Positions 1-8,429 of a stretch of 64,000 nt of DNA are shown here, in pieces. Origin of the DNA: Mobilitalea sibirica (lineage in GTDB: Bacteria; Bacillota; Clostridia; Lachnospirales; Lachnospiraceae). The notes beneath the pieces are model-generated. The model ran no database searches and was not told the DNA's origin. It saw only the letters and a list, made by a program, of their open reading frames with translations. The position numbers and the translations under genes were made by a program. How positions within the stretch are numbered: position 1 is the stretch's first letter; each line of letters opens with the position of its first letter. Location of the stretch: NCBI RefSeq assembly GCF_015999265.1, contig NZ_JAEAGR010000003.1, forward strand, positions 1 to 64,000. Reading direction: 5' to 3'.

Positions 1-21
1 GTTTGTGTTATTATTCGTCAT
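1..21 (-). CDS. 5' end of a gene leaving the window
   Basis: On the minus strand an ATG at 19-21 opens a frame reading MTNNNTN to the window edge. It is preceded at the right distance by AAAGGAG, a strong ribosome binding site (about 29-35). Only seven codons are visible, so the product cannot be named. An inverted repeat (TAGAGAAACTCC at 21-32 and GGAGTTTCTCTA at 85-96) covers this ribosome binding site, so in the mRNA the site could be sequestered in a stem if transcription starts upstream of about 96. Confidence 0.5.
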
Positions 22-203
22 AGAGAAACTCCTTTGTATTGGTGATTGATTGGCTTGGTCGTTAATTATTTTACCATAAGCCTTGGAGTTTCTCTATTTT
101 ATTTACACAAGATATTTTACACTATCGAAACCGTTTATATGAAACAACATCAAAATCAAACATTACATTTTTTAACATGAAAACTTAAAAAACTATTTAT
201 TTA

Positions 204-306
204 TGCTATAATGTAATTAAAAGAGGAACAGCTGCCCACAAAGTGGTTGGCCTTAGTACAGTTTAAATAACTGCTCGTCCGGTCAAGACAGGAGCAGTTA
301 TTTTTT
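204..306 (+). ncRNA. Probable antitoxin RNA, antisense to the toxin mRNA 3' end
   Basis: An extended -10 promoter (TG-C-TATAAT, 204-212) lies upstream of a short non-coding stretch that ends in a strong terminator: TAACTGCTC at 268-276 pairs with GAGCAGTTA at 292-300, followed by TTTTTT. The predicted RNA of about 90 nt (about 219-306) is convergent with, and overlaps, the last codons of the holin-like toxin gene. This is the geometry of TxpA/RatA-type type I toxin-antitoxin loci. The RNA itself is inferred from promoter, terminator and context. Confidence 0.55.
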
Positions 307-502
307 GCGAGTTGGCAAAAGTGAGTAATGTGAGCAAGCTCACATAAATCAAGCTTGCTTGAATGGGTACGAGCGCGCCCGCGAACCAGAAGAAACATTT
401 GTTTCTTCGGTTGCGCTTATTATGCCTATCTAAATAAGCAATAAGCTTTATGAATAATATCCCAAAGGCAATCATCAAAGACATAGCTTCGTATGTACTC
501 AT
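263..502 (-). CDS. Putative holin-like type I toxin
   Basis: A 79-residue protein starting MSTYEAMSLMIAFGILF, which matches the start of the small holin-like toxin family (Hol-Tox, related in style to TxpA). It has one N-terminal membrane segment, a basic stretch (DRHNKRNRRNK) and a second hydrophobic segment near residues 45-62. The ATG at 500-502 has a clear GAGGAGG site. Codons in the middle form a hairpin in the mRNA (about 381-415). The gene ends inside the terminator of the opposing small RNA. Family assignment is by recollection of the N-terminal motif; toxicity is inferred. At 79 residues it is longer than the usual 30-40 residue toxins. Confidence 0.55.
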   Translation of the reverse strand: MSTYEAMSLMIAFGILFIKLIAYLDRHNKRNRRNKCFFWFAGALVPIQASLIYVSLLTLLTFANSQKITAPVLTGRAVI

Positions 503-719
503 AATAAAGACCTCCTCTCATAGCATCGAAAGTAAGCGATGCAAGGATGAGGTCAACCACTCCATATTACAGCTGTTCCATATACATATTTAACAAATGG
601 TAATACAATAATCAAGAGATAAACGAACATATTTTCGGCATTTATTAACGTATTATCTAAATGTAATAAGAGTAAAAATTTCGTGGTAATAATTTAACTT
701 TATTCTTCGACGGTTTTAC

Positions 720-748
720 TTGAAATCGTAAGGTATATCTTATATGAT
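720..748 (+). promoter_or_regulatory. Promoter of mgsA
   Basis: TTGAAA (720-725), a 17-bp spacer, then TATGAT (743-748): a good sigma-A-type promoter 55 bp upstream of the mgsA start. The rest of the 503-803 gap shows no gene. Confidence 0.55.
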
Positions 749-803
749 AATAATACAGAAATAAATACTATTTAGTAACGATTGAATAAGAGAGGTATAA
801 CAG

Positions 804-1283
804 ATGGTTCAAGATGAATATATCGGTTTTACGATTGAAAAACAAAAGCATATTGCATTAATTGCCCATGACAGTAAGAAACAGGAAATAGTAGAATGGG
901 TAGAAGCCAATAAGAATATTTTGAAAAATCATTTTCTATGTGGAACCGGTACTACAGCTAGACTGATAGCAGAGAAAACAGAATTACCGGTTAAGGCATA
1001 TAACAGCGGACCTTTAGGCGGTGACCAACAGATTGGTTCTCGTATTGTTGAAGGGAATATCGATTTTGTAATATTCTTTTGGGATCCATTGGAATCACAG
1101 CCCCACGATCCGGATGTGAAGGCACTACTTCGTATCGCCGCTGTGTATGATATTCCTGTTGCGAATAATAAAGCAACCGCTGATTTTATGATTACTTCTA
1201 AATATATGAATGAAGAGTATGAGAGAAAAGTTTTAAACTACAACAAGGTGATACAAAGAAGAATTAAAGAATTAGGGCAGTAA
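804..1283 (+). CDS. mgsA: Methylglyoxal synthase
   Basis: Converts dihydroxyacetone phosphate to methylglyoxal and phosphate, the entry to the methylglyoxal bypass that relieves sugar-phosphate build-up; cytosolic. The 159-residue protein shows the family signatures in order: IALIAHDSKK near the N-terminus, the phosphate-binding CGTGTTARLI, SGPLGGDQQIGSRI, the active-site segment FFWDPLESQPHDPDVKALLR, and NKATADF near the C-terminus. Length is typical. AGAGAGGTATAACAG provides the ribosome binding site. It is transcribed alone, between its own promoter and a terminator at about 1316. Confidence 0.96.
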   Translation: MVQDEYIGFTIEKQKHIALIAHDSKKQEIVEWVEANKNILKNHFLCGTGTTARLIAEKTELPVKAYNSGPLGGDQQIGSRIVEGNIDFVIFFWDPLESQPHDPDVKALLRIAAVYDIPVANNKATADFMITSKYMNEEYERKVLNYNKVIQRRIKELGQ

Positions 1284-1315
1284 AATACTTCCGTCCATAA
1301 AATAATGAAAAGAAT

Positions 1316-1382
1316 GAACCCCATAGGTCGACCCGTTGCCTGTCTACAGGACAGAGACGGTTCAATCTATGGGGTATTTTTA
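1316..1382 (+). terminator. Terminator after mgsA
   Basis: ACCCCATAG (1318-1326) pairs with CTATGGGG (1367-1374), followed by TATTTTT. The loop is long and can fold further. A second small hairpin, AGAGTTTC/GAAACTCT at 1443-1463 with a T-rich tail, lies before the convergent LysR gene. Confidence 0.6.
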
Positions 1383-1481
1383 GGAAGGATGTTCAATCCC
1401 GTGTAAGGAATTTTATCAGTTTTATCGACTGCGCTCGGTGCGAGAGTTTCACTAGCGAAACTCTTTCTTGTGTCTGTTTTT

Positions 1482-2366
1482 TTATAGATTGGTTGAGGTC
1501 AGACTATCGATAAAAAATCGGGCGGTATCTGACAACGGAATATCTTTATTATAAGCGGCCACTAGCATACGGGAAGGAATTTCCTGAGTTGTATTTATGA
1601 CTGTAAGATTCTCCAGTTCCTTTACACAAAAGTCAGGAATAAATGCTATTCCAAGCCCTATCTTGGCTAAGTCGATTAGAAGATCATTGCTGCTTAATTC
1701 AATTGCTGGAACCAAATCCAAGGAATTTTCCAGAAAAAGATTATGCAGATAGATACTGGTAGTCGATTTTTTCTCTAACATTAATATCGGATGTTTTTGA
1801 AGCTCCTCAAGGGTTATGGGATGGTCATGGAGAGGAAAGGCCTCCCGATTGGCTATAAAAATATCCCTAAACTCTTTTACCGGTATAATTTCCATCATAT
1901 TATTCAGAGCCGGATTCGGAGAATTTGTTACAATAACATCCACTTCATTTCTCTCTAGCAGGGTCGCACATTGCAGAGAGGTTCCGTTGGTCACTTTGAT
2001 GTGAATGTTAGGATATTTTAGATGAAAATGATTTAGATAAGGAACCAGATAATAACGGCAGATGGTGTCACTAGCACCAATTCTTAATTGGACGCCGCTT
2101 TTGGGGTCAGCACAAAGTTGATTTTCTCCTCTGATAATTAAATTAATTGCAGGTTCTATGTGCTTTAATAAGAGCTCACCCTCCTTCGTTAGGGCTACCC
2201 TTTTGGTACTTCTAATAAATAAGATTTGATTTAGACGTTTTTCCAAGGTTTTAATGGACTGACTTACAGCTGACTGGGAGATGAACAGGGTGTCTGCTGC
2301 TTCTGAAAAGCTCAGGCTTTTCGCTACCTGATAAAATACTTTATACAACTCATAATTGATGTCCAT
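1482..2366 (-). CDS. LysR-family transcriptional regulator
   Basis: A 294-residue LysR-type regulator. The N-terminal winged HTH is clear (residues about 1-60: FYQVAKSLSFSEAADTLFISQSAVSQSIKTLEKRL), followed by the type 2 periplasmic-binding-protein-like effector domain (from about residue 90). The ATG follows GGGAGGT at a normal spacing. It is transcribed away from purL, with a 335-bp shared upstream region. LysR proteins commonly regulate the divergent gene, but purL as target is unproven and no effector can be read from the sequence. Confidence 0.92.
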   Translation of the reverse strand: MDINYELYKVFYQVAKSLSFSEAADTLFISQSAVSQSIKTLEKRLNQILFIRSTKRVALTKEGELLLKHIEPAINLIIRGENQLCADPKSGVQLRIGASDTICRYYLVPYLNHFHLKYPNIHIKVTNGTSLQCATLLERNEVDVIVTNSPNPALNNMMEIIPVKEFRDIFIANREAFPLHDHPITLEELQKHPILMLEKKSTTSIYLHNLFLENSLDLVPAIELSSNDLLIDLAKIGLGIAFIPDFCVKELENLTVINTTQEIPSRMLVAAYNKDIPLSDTARFFIDSLTSTNL

Positions 2367-2502
2367 GATGATTACCTCCCGAATTTATCTGTAGCAAGTC
2401 AATGCTATATTGCAGATAATTTTATATTTCCTACATTTGTAATATATTAGCTTCGCTAATAAAAAGATTAACATTTATTAATTATGATTATAAGACATGT
2501 TA

Positions 2503-2511
2503 TGCTATAAT
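2503..2511 (+). promoter_or_regulatory. Extended -10 promoter upstream of purL
   Basis: TG-C-TATAAT (2503-2511), the same extended -10 as used by the small RNA at 204. No purine riboswitch fold was recognised in the 190-nt leader that would follow. Confidence 0.45.
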
Positions 2512-2701
2512 GCAAGTACACCAGAGGTAAAGATAGATATATCATAGGATAATTCAATCAAAAAAATACTCTTATACTGCGATATGCAGGTGTATTTAAC
2601 AGTAAGTTCCATAGAGGAAATACAAAGTAAAGATTATAATAGAAACCGTTATGATAGGTTAAAACCGACCAAAGTTATTGCCAATAAAAAGGAGTTTAGG
2701 G

Positions 2702-5700
2702 ATGAATAGTGTAAAACGCATTTATGTTGAAAAGAAAGCACCCTATGCAGTAAGTGCTAAGGAATTAAAAAATGAGTTGAGAAGCTACCTGGGAATCAAA
2801 GGGCTTCATTCTGTTAGAGTTCTGATTCGCTATGATATAGAGAATATCAGTGAGGAGATCTATAAAAAAGCACTGGGGACCGTGTTTTCCGAGCCGCCGG
2901 TAGATGTTTTAATGGAAGAGAGCTTTGAGTTTGATAAAACAGACAGGGTGTTTTCCGTTGAATACTTACCCGGGCAGTTTGACCAGAGAGCCGATTCTGC
3001 AGAGCAATGTGTGAAATTGTTAAATGAACTTGAAGAACCGGTAATCCGTTCTGCAACTACTTATGTTTTAAATGGTGATATATCCGATGAGGAATTTGAT
3101 CGTATTAAGTCATACTGTATCAACCCCGTGGATTCCAGGGAGACAGATGAGGTGAAACCGAATACCCTGGTAGCAATTTACGATGAACCTGAGGATGTTA
3201 CGATTTTATCAGGATTTAAAGGTATGAACAACGAGCAGCTATATGAATTATATAATTCTTTAAATCTTGCGATGACCTTTGAAGATTTTAAACATATACA
3301 AAATTATTATATCAAGGAAGAAAACCGTGATCCTTCTATGACGGAAATCAGGGTGCTGGATACTTATTGGTCCGATCATTGTCGTCACACTACTTTCTTA
3401 ACAGAGCTTAAGGAGGTTCAGTTCGAGGAAGGATATTATACAGAGCCGATAAAAGCGGCTTATAGCAGTTATTTAAGTGAAAGAGAAAAACTATATAAGG
3501 GCAGAGATGATAAATATATCTCCTTGATGGATATCGCACTTCTGGCCATGAAAAAATTAAGAGCAGACGGTAAACTTGAGGATATGGAAGTATCCGATGA
3601 GATTAATGCCTGTTCCATTATCGTACCCGTAGAAATAGACGATAGAACGGAAGAATGGCTAATATTTTTCAAAAATGAGACCCATAACCATCCAACGGAG
3701 ATTGAACCATTTGGCGGTGCGGCTACTTGTCTTGGAGGGGCAATCCGTGATCCTTTATCCGGCCGTGGATATGTATATCAGGCAATGAGAGTTACCGGTG
3801 CGGCGGATCCTACCGTACCGATTAAGGATACTATGAAGGGTAAACTGGCACAGAGAAAGATATGTACCGGTGCAGCAGCAGGTTATTCCTCTTATGGCAA
3901 TCAGATTGGTCTGGCAACGGGTCTTGTGGATGAGATATATCATCCTAATTATGTTGCCAAGAGAATGGAAATCGGAGCAGTCATGGGCGCTGCCCCAAGG
4001 AAAAATGTAATCCGTGAGAATTCAGATCCCGGTGATGTTATTATATTATTGGGTGGAAGAACCGGAAGGGACGGCCTTGGCGGGGCTACCGGATCTTCTA
4101 AAATTCATACGACAGAATCGATTGAAACCTGCGGGGCAGAGGTACAGAAGGGGAATGCTCCGACAGAGAGAAAATTACAGCGTTTATTCCGTAGGGAGGA
4201 AGTAAGTGTTATTATTAAGAAATGTAATGACTTCGGAGCAGGCGGGGTTTCTGTTGCAATTGGTGAATTAGCTGCCGGTCTTCATATAGAACTTGATAAA
4301 GTTCCGAAAAAATATGCAGGTCTTGACGGTACGGAACTGGCCATATCAGAATCTCAGGAGAGAATGGCAGTGGTGGTAGATCCAAAAGATGTAGATAAGA
4401 TGTTGGCATATGCTGCAGAGGAGAATCTTGAAGCCGTAGTGGTTGCCAAAGTGACAGAGTCTCCGAGACTCGTAATGGAATGGAGAGGCAAAGAGATCGT
4501 TAATCTTTCCAGAGCCTTTCTGGACACCAACGGTGCCCATCAGGAGGCAACCGCTTATATTACAATGCCATCTGAGAACGAGAATTATCTAAAATCCGGA
4601 GCAATCGGTAAGATAGCCGATACTACGGATGTGAAAGACAGATGGTTAAAGGCTCTTTCTGATTTAAATATATGTTCCAAAAAAGGTTTGGTTGAGATGT
4701 TTGATAGCTCCATTGGAGCGTCAACCGTTACAATGCCTTTTGGCGGTAAATATCAGTTATCTCCGATACAGACCATGACAGCTAAGCTTCCGATTATGAA
4801 GGGAGAATGTGATACGGTAACCATGATGAGCTACGGTTTTGATCCGTATCTATCCAGCTGGTCACCGTTCCATGGATCGGTTTATGCAGTTATATCTTCC
4901 GTTGCTAAGATTGTGGCAGCGGGAGGTGATCATACTAAGATCAGATTTACATTCCAAGAATTCTTTAGAAGACTCGGTAATGATCCAAAACGCTGGGGAG
5001 AGCCGTTAGTGGCGCTCTTGGGAGCCTATGATGCTCAGGTGAAGCTGGGACTTCCCTCCATTGGCGGAAAAGACAGTATGTCCGGAACGTTCAATGATAT
5101 CGATGTTCCTCCGACTTTAGTATCTTTTGCAGTGGATGTAGCGAAATCAAAGGATGTAATATCAACTGAGCTTAAGAATCCGGGTAATCTACTGGTTAAA
5201 TTTGATATTAAGAAGGATGCTTATGATTTACCGGATTATGAGCAGGTAGATATCTTATATACAAAGATAAACAGGCTTATGAAAAAGGGAATTGTTGTAT
5301 CTGCTTATGCTGTAGGCTTTGGTGGTATTGCCGAAGCTGTAAGTAAGATGGCTTTTGGTAATAAGCTTGGTGTTAAGTTAAATGATCAGATTGGTGAAAA
5401 CGAGTTATTCATACCCGGCTATGGCGCTATCCTTGTGGAGATGACGGAGGAAGCAGCCATCAATCTACAGAAGCAAAACACTTCTATACAGAAAGATGGT
5501 GTTGCGGATAACGAAATTAAATTCTCATCAGAGGAATTTTCAATCATTGGTAGAGTAACAGATGAGAAAGTATTCCAATATGGCAATGCCAAAATAACGA
5601 TAGAGGAAGCTTTAGCTTCATGGACAGAAAGGCTGGAAAAGGTTTATCCTACTAAGTCACAAGCAGAAACGGATAAGCTTGAAACTAAGTTATATGATGC

Positions 5701-6532
5701 TAAAAAAATATATATTGCTAAGAACAAGGTTGCAAAACCTGAGGTGTTTATACCGGTATTTCCTGGGACTAACTGTGAGTATGACACATTAAAGGCGTTT
5801 GAAAATGCTGGTGCCAAAGTTAATACGATAGTATTCCAAAATTTGAGTGCCGAGAACATACGGGAATCTGTGGGAGCTTTTGCAGAAGGAATTAGAGGGG
5901 CACAGATTCTTATGTTCCCCGGTGGATTTTCTGCCGGTGATGAACCTGATGGGTCCGGTAAGTTTATTGCCACTGCATTTAGAAACGACCGAATTCAGGA
6001 GGCAGTCAGTGAACTCCTGAATCAAAGAGACGGTTTAGTTCTTGGAATATGTAATGGTTTTCAGGCTCTCATTAAACTTGGATTAGTACCATATGGGGAA
6101 ATCACACCGCAGAAAGTGGACTCTCCTACCTTAATAACGAATAACATAGGTCGTCATATCTCTAAGTCTGTCTATACTAAGGTTGTAACCAATAAATCAC
6201 CTTGGCTCATGAAAGCGGAGCTGGGTGGGGTTTATTCCATACCGGCCTCCCATGGTGAGGGTCGTTTTGTAGCAAGTGAGGAATGGATTAAGAAGCTGTT
6301 TGATAATGGACAAGTAGCAACCCAATACGTTGACTTACAGGGAAATCCTACGATGGATGAAGATTATAATCCAAACGGCTCGTATTATGCGATTGAGGGT
6401 ATTACAAGTCCGGATGGAAGAGTGTTGGGTAAGATGGCTCACTCTGAGAGACGTGGAAATTCTGTTGCAGTTAATATAACAGGGAATCAAAATCAATATA
6501 TCTTTGAGTCCGGTGTCTCTTATTTTAGTTAA
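2702..6532 (+). CDS. purL: Phosphoribosylformylglycinamidine synthase, single-chain
   Basis: Fourth step of de novo purine synthesis: FGAR + glutamine + ATP to FGAM; cytosolic. The 1276-residue protein carries the synthetase half, with AIRS-type ATP-binding domains (NETHNHPTEIEPFGGAATCLGG, later SIGGKDSMSGT), fused to a C-terminal class I glutamine amidotransferase with nucleophile Cys1117 in LGICNGFQ and the HGEGRF segment. This one-chain form is used by many clostridia instead of separate purS/purQ/purL. The ATG at 2702 is chosen because AAGGAG lies 7 nt upstream; the frame is open 8 codons further, to a TTG at 2678, but that start has no ribosome binding site. Confidence 0.96.
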   Translation: MNSVKRIYVEKKAPYAVSAKELKNELRSYLGIKGLHSVRVLIRYDIENISEEIYKKALGTVFSEPPVDVLMEESFEFDKTDRVFSVEYLPGQFDQRADSAEQCVKLLNELEEPVIRSATTYVLNGDISDEEFDRIKSYCINPVDSRETDEVKPNTLVAIYDEPEDVTILSGFKGMNNEQLYELYNSLNLAMTFEDFKHIQNYYIKEENRDPSMTEIRVLDTYWSDHCRHTTFLTELKEVQFEEGYYTEPIKAAYSSYLSEREKLYKGRDDKYISLMDIALLAMKKLRADGKLEDMEVSDEINACSIIVPVEIDDRTEEWLIFFKNETHNHPTEIEPFGGAATCLGGAIRDPLSGRGYVYQAMRVTGAADPTVPIKDTMKGKLAQRKICTGAAAGYSSYGNQIGLATGLVDEIYHPNYVAKRMEIGAVMGAAPRKNVIRENSDPGDVIILLGGRTGRDGLGGATGSSKIHTTESIETCGAEVQKGNAPTERKLQRLFRREEVSVIIKKCNDFGAGGVSVAIGELAAGLHIELDKVPKKYAGLDGTELAISESQERMAVVVDPKDVDKMLAYAAEENLEAVVVAKVTESPRLVMEWRGKEIVNLSRAFLDTNGAHQEATAYITMPSENENYLKSGAIGKIADTTDVKDRWLKALSDLNICSKKGLVEMFDSSIGASTVTMPFGGKYQLSPIQTMTAKLPIMKGECDTVTMMSYGFDPYLSSWSPFHGSVYAVISSVAKIVAAGGDHTKIRFTFQEFFRRLGNDPKRWGEPLVALLGAYDAQVKLGLPSIGGKDSMSGTFNDIDVPPTLVSFAVDVAKSKDVISTELKNPGNLLVKFDIKKDAYDLPDYEQVDILYTKINRLMKKGIVVSAYAVGFGGIAEAVSKMAFGNKLGVKLNDQIGENELFIPGYGAILVEMTEEAAINLQKQNTSIQKDGVADNEIKFSSEEFSIIGRVTDEKVFQYGNAKITIEEALASWTERLEKVYPTKSQAETDKLETKLYDAKKIYIAKNKVAKPEVFIPVFPGTNCEYDTLKAFENAGAKVNTIVFQNLSAENIRESVGAFAEGIRGAQILMFPGGFSAGDEPDGSGKFIATAFRNDRIQEAVSELLNQRDGLVLGICNGFQALIKLGLVPYGEITPQKVDSPTLITNNIGRHISKSVYTKVVTNKSPWLMKAELGGVYSIPASHGEGRFVASEEWIKKLFDNGQVATQYVDLQGNPTMDEDYNPNGSYYAIEGITSPDGRVLGKMAHSERRGNSVAVNITGNQNQYIFESGVSYFS

Positions 6533-6634
6533 TATTGAGAAAAGATAGAGTTTTACAGTAAGTAAAGAATTAGTTAATAAGATTAGTAATACGGTAAATA
6601 CTTAATTAACCTACATCATATTATTGGGGAGAAG

Positions 6635-6680
6635 CAAGTGTGCTTTTTATTTAGTTAGAAAGTACACTTGTTTTGATTTT
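6635..6680 (+). terminator. Terminator after purL
   Basis: CAAGTGT (6635-6641) pairs with ACACTTG (6664-6670), with further pairing of CTTTTT and AGAAAG, then TTTTGATTTTT. Confidence 0.65.
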
Positions 6681-6740
6681 TAAATAAAAATAAATTATGC
6701 TTGCGGTTTGCCGTTTTTTCTTGTATTCATGGAAGTAAAG

Positions 6741-6820
6741 TAAAAAGGGACTGTTGTATAATGAAATTAACAGTGTATTACGGAAGTCATACTCACTTAA
6801 ATGTTATTATACAACAGTCC
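6741..6820 (-). terminator. Long perfect hairpin, probable terminator of the GH43 gene
   Basis: GGACTGTTGTATAAT (6748-6762) and ATTATACAACAGTCC (6806-6820) form a 15-bp perfect stem around a 43-nt loop. On the minus strand the stem is followed by a T-run (complement of 6742-6746), which fits termination of the convergent GH43 gene. A small mobile inverted repeat is the alternative. Confidence 0.5.
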
Positions 6821-6865
6821 TTCCTATTCTAAGCTGACGTCTTAGTTATAGAAGATTTAGTTCGA

Positions 6866-7792
6866 TTACTGATTATATTCAACAGTTAACACGTGATTTT
6901 CATCACGTACCGGAATAAATATCGGATGTTCCTTCAGGGTTACGTTCGGAGTATGAAGGGTTAGATAAAGCTGGCCTTCAAAGGTGTGAAACAACATACC
7001 ATGTCCACCGTCTTTACTATATAACAGTTGTTCATCATGGGTCCAGGGACCGGTGATTTTGCCGCTTTCTGATCTGGCTATCGCCTGAGCATAGCCATCA
7101 TCACTAAAGCTGGACCAAAGCATAACGAGCGGCTTGTTAAAGGTGTCTTTCTTCGATTTATTAGCTGTAGTGTTAAGAGGTCCATTTCTATATGAATTAT
7201 CCGGTTGATAAAGGAAAGGACCGTCGGTTACATAATTAGGGCCGTTTTTTACACCACGGCTCCAATGAGGTTCTGAGGCTTTAAATAACAGGATAGGCTC
7301 TGATATGGCTTTTTTTAGGTCGGAGGAAAGTAAAATTGCACATACTTCACCATCCTTTACCTGTACCCATTCGTGGCAAAATACCATATAGGGCTGTCCA
7401 TCGTTATCAACATAAAGAGTGCCGTCAAGACATTCCCAGTCAGAAGGAGTTACGGGTCCATCACTGTGCAATAGGAAAGGGCCGGTTGGGGAATCAGATT
7501 TTAAAATCTGTGTGCCTCTACAACGATCCTGCGACTTAAATGATACAAAGGCATAAAAGGAACCATTATAGTAATGAACCTCAGGTGCCCAATAATTACG
7601 ATCCGCCCAAAAACCTTCAGGTTTATGAAATGCTTCAATAGGATCACTCCATAGAGTTAGATCTTCGCTTACATAAACATCAAAGCCATCACATTCTCCC
7701 CAGCAGGTTGCCCCACGGGTTCCATACATATAGTATTTTCCTTCATAAGGTAGGACAAATGGATCTCGAATATTAATTTCGTTTAAAGTCAT
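6866..7792 (-). CDS. GH43-family glycoside hydrolase
   Basis: A 308-residue five-bladed beta-propeller hydrolase of the GH43 type, usually beta-xylosidase or alpha-L-arabinofuranosidase acting on plant cell-wall oligosaccharides. The general-base Asp is seen early in NIRDPFVLPYEGKYYMYG, NYWAPEVHYYNGSFY marks the next blade, and EWVQV plus DGPFL hold acidic residues suited to the acid/pKa-modulator roles. No signal peptide, so probably cytosolic, acting on imported oligosaccharides. Start has AGAGAGGT upstream. It stands alone between purL and a 640-bp gap; exact substrate cannot be read. Confidence 0.87.
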   Translation of the reverse strand: MTLNEINIRDPFVLPYEGKYYMYGTRGATCWGECDGFDVYVSEDLTLWSDPIEAFHKPEGFWADRNYWAPEVHYYNGSFYAFVSFKSQDRCRGTQILKSDSPTGPFLLHSDGPVTPSDWECLDGTLYVDNDGQPYMVFCHEWVQVKDGEVCAILLSSDLKKAISEPILLFKASEPHWSRGVKNGPNYVTDGPFLYQPDNSYRNGPLNTTANKSKKDTFNKPLVMLWSSFSDDGYAQAIARSESGKITGPWTHDEQLLYSKDGGHGMLFHTFEGQLYLTLHTPNVTLKEHPIFIPVRDENHVLTVEYNQ

Positions 7793-8072
7793 GGGAATAC
7801 CTCTCTTTTTATAGTATTATTTATTCTTGTCCGTTTAAATCCAACAGGTGCCATAAAACAGGTGTATAACGGGTGTAAATAAGCTTGTTTCATTACACAC
7901 TGACCTTAGCAGACTATGGAATAAGTATAGCAGAGAGTGGGTATTCAGACAAGAAAATCCTTTTGAATGGTATGGTTATTTCAAGTTAACTTCCGGTTTA
8001 ATTTATAGGAATGCCCTCTAATATAATTCCATATATAAGTATACGACTATAATATGTATTATAATATAATTA

Positions 8073-8102
8073 TTGGATTATTTGCTTTGATAGGTGTATA
8101 AT
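8073..8102 (+). promoter_or_regulatory. Possible promoter in the 7793-8429 gap
   Basis: TTGGAT (8073-8078), an 18-bp spacer and TATAAT (8097-8102). If used for the HD-domain gene it gives a leader of about 320 nt that contains a stem-loop (GGCCTTCTAC/GTAGGAGGCT around 8217-8246). No known riboswitch was recognised. Nothing else is seen in this gap. Confidence 0.35.
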
Positions 8103-8429
8103 AAAATTGTAATAAACAGGGTTTTATTTCTATTATTACACGAGTGATTCGATATGTTAATCGTATAAAATTTGATATAAATTATTTTGCATTTCATCTT
8201 CCTTTTTTTGTTAAATGGCCTTCTACCAAATCTTAAGTAGGAGGCTATTGTCATATCATAAAACTATGGATTGAATTTTTTATTAATTTTTAGATTTTTA
8301 TAAAAAGGTACCTCAAAAAATCCGTTTTTACTTGCGAATATAGTAATAGTTGATAAATTTTCTAATTTAAAGTTATTTTGGTAATACTGGATATGAATTA
8401 CTTATAATCTACCGGAAGGAGGAAGGCGC

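Noticed and set aside
2678-2701. TTG start for purL 8 codons upstream
   Set aside because: No ribosome binding site; AAGGAG lies between it and the ATG at 2702, which is at ideal spacing.
2512-2701. Purine riboswitch before purL
   Set aside because: The conserved purine-aptamer loops could not be found in the leader.
6748-6820. Inverted repeat as a second MITE
   Set aside because: Only 73 bp, arms of 15 bp, and a T-run placed for termination of the GH43 gene; a terminator explains it more simply.
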